Source: Macrostomum hystrix (taxonomy: Eukaryota > Platyhelminthes > Macrostomidae). Taken from it: a stretch of DNA of 64,000 nucleotides. Each line of letters begins with the position of its first letter. Within the stretch, counting starts at the first letter, position 1. A program made the position numbers and the translations under genes. The notes under the pieces are model-generated. The model saw only the letters and a program-made list of their open reading frames with translations. It was not told where the DNA came from and searched no databases. The stretch lies in assembly GCA_950097015.1 (NCBI GenBank), contig CATNEN010000029.1, positions 8,606,001 to 8,670,000 of the forward strand, written 5' to 3'. This document shows, in pieces, positions 57,486 to 64,000 of the stretch.

Positions 57486-60400
57486 ATGAGCCGCGTTATC
57501 AAAAGCTTGCGCAATCTGGAAATCGCCGGCCGATTGGATCTGTCGTCAAAGTCCTCCAGTCGATTGGAAGACGATGATCAGCAGCAGCAGGCGACGGCAG
57601 CGGCAGATGGCGCTGGAAAATCTGGCAGCCTATTGAGCCGATTGAAGCCGGGCAAGCAGAAGAGCTACGAGAGCCTCATGGACGCCGGTTCGCCAACTGA
57701 GGAGCGGCCGCAGCAGCAGCAGTCAAGCTGGGCCACATTCGATGATTGCACTAATCTGATTGATCTCTCCTCCCCGTTGCCACCGCAACCGATGCCGACG
57801 CAGATTCAGCCGGCCTTATTTATCGACGTATCGGCTCCACCCGATGAGCAGGAGCAGCAACGGCAGCAGCAGCAGCCGAAGCCAATAATCATTCGATCGG
57901 ACAATGGTGCCGCTAAGCACAGCGCCAGTCTAGAGGGCCTGAACGTGCAAACGGCTGGCGGCCAAGCAATTTTCAATCCGTCGTTTCGCAAAGAATCCCC
58001 GAAGGCTAAGGCCGCGCCGGCGCCGCCTCCGTCGAGATCTTCGACTGCTAATTCGGCTCGAACGCCGCCGCCAAGGCCGGGTCAGCCACCGCCAAGACCG
58101 AGCCAGCCGCCGAAGGTAATGAGCTGATGTTGGCTTGCTTCATTTTCATTAATTAGCATTTCCATCTACGAGTAAAATACGACAACGTTTCCCATAACAC
58201 AGATAACTACAAGCGCTTCAAGTAACGCTCTGCTGCTGCTGGATCTAGATTTTGGCCAGCCACAGCAGCAGCAGCAGCAGCAGCAGCAGCCCGTGACAAA
58301 ATCGCGCAAAGCGCCTGCACCACCGCCTCCATCTCAGCGGAGACAGCCTCAGCAGCAGGCTTTGCCTACTCCATCTTTTGCCGCCTCCCAGCTGTCTCCG
58401 GGCGCTGTTTGTTTAGCTAAATTTGATTTGGCCAATACACCAGATCCCGGCATTCTCACCTTGCAACGAGGCGATCGTTTAATAATTGTTCGACAGGAGG
58501 ACGACAACTGGATGGTGGCCAGAAGGCTGAGCGGCGACGAACGAGAGGGCCTTGTAGCGTGCAGCTATTTGGAATTGGCTGACAACTGTGAGTTTATTTT
58601 ATTGCAAGCGTTTCGGAAAGATGTGTCTCCAGGTGAATCTAGGTGTGTCTCCAGGTGAATCTAGGTGTGTGTCTCCAGGTGAATCTAGGTGTGTCTCCAG
58701 GTGAATCTAGGTGTGTGTCTCCAGGTGAATCTAGGTGTGTGTCTCCAGGTGAATCTAGGTGTGTCTCCAGGTGAATCTAGGTGTGTCTCCAGGTGAATCT
58801 AGGTGTGTCTCCAGGTGAATCTAGGTGTGTCTCCAGGTGAATCTAGGTGTGTCTCCAGGTGAATCTAGGTGAATCTAGGTGTGTCTCCAGGTGAATCTAG
58901 GTGTGTGTCTCCAGGTGAATCTAGGTGTGTCTCCAGGTGAATCTAGGTGTGTGTCTCCAGGTGAATCTAGGTGTGTGTCTCCAGGTGAATCTAGGTGTGT
59001 CTCCAGGTGAATCTAGGTGTGTGTCTCCAGGTGAATCTAGGTGTGTCTCCAGGTGAATCTAGGTGTGTCTCCAGGTGAATCTAGGTGTGTCTCCAGGTGA
59101 ATCTAGGTGTGTCTCCAGGTGAATCTAGGTGTGTCTCCAGGTGAATCTAGGTGTGTCTCCAGGTGAATCTAGGTGTGTCTCCAGGTGAATCTAGGTGTGT
59201 GTATCTAGGTGAATCTAGGTGTGTCTCCAGGTGAATCTAGGTGTGTCTCCAGGTGAATCTAGGTGTGTCTCCAGGTGAATCTAGGTGTGTCTCCAGGTGA
59301 ATCTAGGTGTGTGTATCTAGGTGAATCTAGGTGTGTCTCCAGGTGAATCTAGGTGTGTCTCCAGGTGAATCTAGGTGTGTCTCCAGGTGAATCTAGGTGT
59401 GTGTATCTAGGTGAATCTAGGTGTGTCTCCAGGTGAATCTAGGTGTGTTTATCTAGGTGAATCTAGGTGCGTCTCCAGGTGAAAAACATTCCTTCCAGTA
59501 GTTATCTATGTTACTCAAGCAGTTACTACTGCGAAATAAATTATAATCTAGATAATCATTGACCGAACCTTTGTATGCGAAATGCTATTTATAAATGTTT
59601 CTAGCCATTTAGCTAGACTAAAAAACCGTAAGCAGTGATAAGATCGGCCCGTGATATTCCAGTTATGTTACTAACACATAGTTTAGTTCCAGCTGCCTAA
59701 TTTTACTGCTTCCAAAGCATGTAGAACAATTTTGAAATAAAAATTTGCAGTGCTACAGTATACGAGTATAAGATATACAGCAAAGGGGCACAGTGACACA
59801 GGGCGCAATTTGGTTTGATATTCAAAAGCTCTACTAACCTCTAGATTGCTGCTGAGTTGCAACAACTTGTAGCAAATATTTGTGCTGCTTAGAACTTCTG
59901 CCCCTTTGATTGTATTGAAGCGACCGCGCCCGAACCCGCGGACGATTCGATTGGAATTGCGCGCGCTCTGCACGATTATCGATCCGATCATTCCGGCGAT
60001 CTGAGCTTCTCTACCGGCCAGTTGATTGTGAAAATTCGCCAGGTCGATTCTGATTGGCTGGAAGGCCAGCTGGCTTCCAGCGGGCAGCGCGGCCTATTCC
60101 CAGCCAATCACGCTCAACTAATACTCTACACTGCCACTGCTAAGCACGCTTTCCCGGCTCAACAGGCCGGCGATTTAGCCCTAGAAGTCGGTGACGAAGT
60201 TGACATTCAGTCCGAGCTGCCCGGCGGCGAATGGCTCCAAGGTCGGCGAGTTCGCGACGGAGCTGACGGCACATTTCCTGCGGCCTTTATTGTCCGATCC
60301 GACGTGGCTAGTCAAGGAAAGCCAACGGCCCGGGCGATCTACGATTTTTCTGGCCGCGAAGTGGACGAGCTGAGCCTGCAGGCTGGCGACCTGCTGACGG

Positions 60401-60495
60401 ACCTAGTCGAGCAGGGGCCAGATTGGATGGCGGGTGTCGCCGTTGCCGATGGTCGCCGCGGCATCTTTCCCAGGGCCTTCGTGGAGATGCTCTGA
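57486..60495 (+). CDS. Proline-rich adaptor with four SH3 domains (SH3D19-like)
   Basis: A cytoplasmic scaffold predicted to bind proline-rich partners, as SH3D19-type proteins do in membrane trafficking and signalling. Three exons (57486-58115, 58203-58587, 59921-60495) join in phase to 529 aa. The first 275 residues are disordered: Gln runs (including a CAG tract at 58262-58290) and proline-rich ligand motifs such as TPPPRPGQPPPRPSQPP. Four SH3 domains then follow: about 277-335 (AVCLAKFDL...DDNWMVARR), 349-406 (ARALHDYRSDHSGDLSF...DSDWLEG), 410-468 (AKHAFPAQQAGDLALEVGD) and 474-529 (ARAIYDFSGREVDELSLQAGD...PDWMAG...GIFPRAFVEML). Each keeps the ALYDY-like start, the Trp and the G-x-FP motif, except that SH3-1 lacks the FP. 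Orthology to SH3D19 is inferred from domain count and order and is uncertain. Intron 2 is an AGGT-bearing minisatellite. Confidence 0.85.
58628..59485. repeat. Minisatellite in SH3-gene intron 2, 20-bp unit, about 41 copies
   Basis: Unit GTGTCTCCAGGTGAATCTAG, with GTGTGTCTCC and GTGTATCTAG variants. It starts about 40 bp after the donor (GTGAGT at 58588). Every unit contains CAGGTGA and TAGGTGT, that is AG followed by GT, so potential acceptors and donors abut throughout. Confidence 0.97.
59486..59920. other. SH3-gene intron 2, single-copy 3' part
   Basis: Single-copy sequence leading to the acceptor (TTGAAG, ending 59920). Nothing else was recognised. Confidence 0.45.
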
Positions 60496-62247
60496 CGCTC
60501 TCTGATCATAGTTTTTTGTTTAACTGTGAGTCTCGCGCGCCAATTTAAATTGTTAGCAATTCCCATAGAGAAGAATTAAACCAGATCTATTTTTTACTGT
60601 CTCGCGTTAATTTAAAAGCTTTGTTCTCAGTAGTGCTCACTGTTCACTACTGCCTGAACATTATAAACTCTCAGTTGATTGTCTCATTTTCACGAATCAA
60701 AATTTTTGCTCCACTTATTTCAGTACATATCTTGCATGTGGCCGCAGTTACTTTCGTATTAGCCTACTCACGAGTGTCAGTAGACAATGTAGCGCATGAT
60801 TGCACTGTTTTATTTTTTTCAATTCTGCATTGGCTCAAGGAGAGAATAGGAGTTTTAAGACCCATGATTAAAATTAAACTATGCGTAGATTCACTCCATT
60901 CGTCAAGTAGTATGAGTATAAGTAGTAAACTAGTTTTCCTGATGTTTTCATCTGAGGCTAATTTGAACTGCCAAATGAGAACAAAAAATTAACTTTTTAT
61001 TGCCTGTTTTGTTATCTCAAATTGGGCAGACTTTCTGTCGCTTACTCTTTCGTATCTTCCTTTGCTATTGATTTACTCTGTGTTGTACTTTTTTGTGCTA
61101 TTGCCCGCCTCCTTTTTGTTGCTAAACAAGTCTTTGTTATTGTCTTTTGTATGACTTCAGAATGAGTGGCTTATTTTGATGGTCACGCACAAAGCCAAAA
61201 TTTGGGAAACTATATAAGAATTGTCACATTTTAATTCAGTTAGCCAATATAAAATTATAGTTTTTGGTCATTATTTAATAAGTTAGTACTCGTATAATTA
61301 TATTTATTTATTATATTGTAATAGCCTGTAGTAACGCCAGTGATGAAATCAATGCCATCCAATAGCAACCAAGTCATAGCCATGTAATTGCGGTATGATA
61401 TTTATGAAATATTGTTTACTGTTACCAGATATAAAATATAACTGTTTTCTTGTCCATATATTATGTTTGAACAACTAACAAAAACAATTCAAAATAAGAC
61501 AAAAATATACATATAATTTCTTGCTTTGTTTAGAACCTCATTTTTTTCATAGTCCCATAGTGGATCCTAACGAGTCCGTCAATGTGTCGAGTTTTTGAAA
61601 ATTGTCTCAATAAAAGTTCCTTTTGTTGTTTTATGATCAGCTTTTCTCAATTCTTCCTTTTCAATAATAAAAAACAAAATAATCATCGATGCACAATGAA
61701 TACGGTTTCGTTTTTAGGGCCGAAGACTGGCTTAGCTTAGATTTATGAGTTTATTCGTGCATTGATTTATAAGTTTTAAAGTATTGTGGTAAATACTTGT
61801 CAAGAGTAGGACGTCAATGCATAAGAGACTTGTGTGTGCAGTAATAACAGAACTAAGCACTCAGTTTCTACAGAAAAAGCAGACTACGACTAAACAAGTC
61901 AGACTTGATGAGATTATTATTTTGCACACATTCATTCTATTTATCAGTAGAATGAATAGATGATTCTGTCGAGTGGATCATTGGAGACAGCCGTAACAAC
62001 AACAAGAACAACAACGTCTTGATTGGAAAATGTGATAAAACGTGACTGACAGCTAAACAGTAAAATATGAATTAACTGTTTAATAAATAGAAAATATAAA
62101 TACACGGTGCATGCAACGACAATATTAGAGGTCACTGGATACAACAGATTAACAGATATAAGCATGGTTAATAATATCATAATATGGTAATTAGTTCATT
62201 AATCAGCAATCATTGATCAGGAGATATTTCCAGGCAGATCACATAGA
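60496..62247. other. Convergent intergenic region between the SH3 gene and Mi-2/CHD4
   Basis: AT-rich 3' flanks of two genes facing each other. AATAAAAG near 61609 is a possible poly(A) signal for the plus strand. No RNA gene or array was seen. Confidence 0.4.

Positions 62248-64000
<1,753 letters not shown>

Noticed and set aside
60621-60992. 123-aa frame downstream of the SH3 gene
   Set aside because: Probably in the 3' UTR or intergenic DNA; no domain seen and AT-rich composition.

Overview
This is eukaryotic nuclear DNA, almost certainly from an invertebrate metazoan. The genes are intron-split with GT-AG junctions and encode animal proteins: a TMEM26-like membrane protein, core-binding factor beta, an alpha-1,3-fucosyltransferase, RP2, SLC25A39/40, a multi-SH3 adaptor and Mi-2/CHD4. 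The transposons (P/THAP9, Crypton, MULE, hAT, a Tc1/IS630-like element, a non-LTR fragment and tRNA-derived SINEs) also fit an animal genome. A free-living flatworm or another spiralian is possible, but the sequence alone does not settle the lineage. There are no bacterial operons.

Layout. 1-2.9 kb: non-LTR (LINE) tail and unassigned sequence. 2.9-4.0 kb (-): 3' part of a TMEM26-like gene. 4.1-8.5 kb: a GC-rich repeat with CTCF-like motifs and an 18-19 bp minisatellite. 8.7-10.6 kb (-): decayed Crypton recombinase. 11.3-12.4 kb: 32-bp array. 13.2-14.7 kb (+): frameshifted P-element transposase. 15.1-19.0 kb: 22-bp array with a 1,360-bp higher-order repeat. 19.8-30.4 kb (+): complete five-exon CBF-beta gene, whose introns hold four arrays. 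31-40 kb: transposon-rich intergenic DNA, including a hAT MITE inside a Tc1-like terminal repeat, two SINEs and three arrays. 40.3-43.7 kb (-): complete four-exon fucosyltransferase. 45.1-51.3 kb (-): complete six-exon RP2 gene with a MULE in intron 1. 54.1-56.1 kb (+): complete three-exon SLC25A39/40. 57.5-60.5 kb (+): complete three-exon protein with four SH3 domains. 62.2-64.0 kb (-): last exons of Mi-2/CHD4, running off the window.

The main structural theme is that about a third of the window (my estimate) is minisatellite, and that many introns of otherwise compact, well conserved genes are almost wholly one tandem array private to that intron. Exons rebuilt by hand across these introns keep phase and match family lengths; RP2 comes out at 350 aa, the human length. 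At least two transposons carry their own internal or terminal arrays, which suggests one source of seeds. The Mi-2/CHD4 and TMEM26 exons contain single-base frameshifts, which are either assembly errors or real decay.

The genes are unrelated housekeeping or developmental loci. Nothing suggests they form a pathway or an operon.
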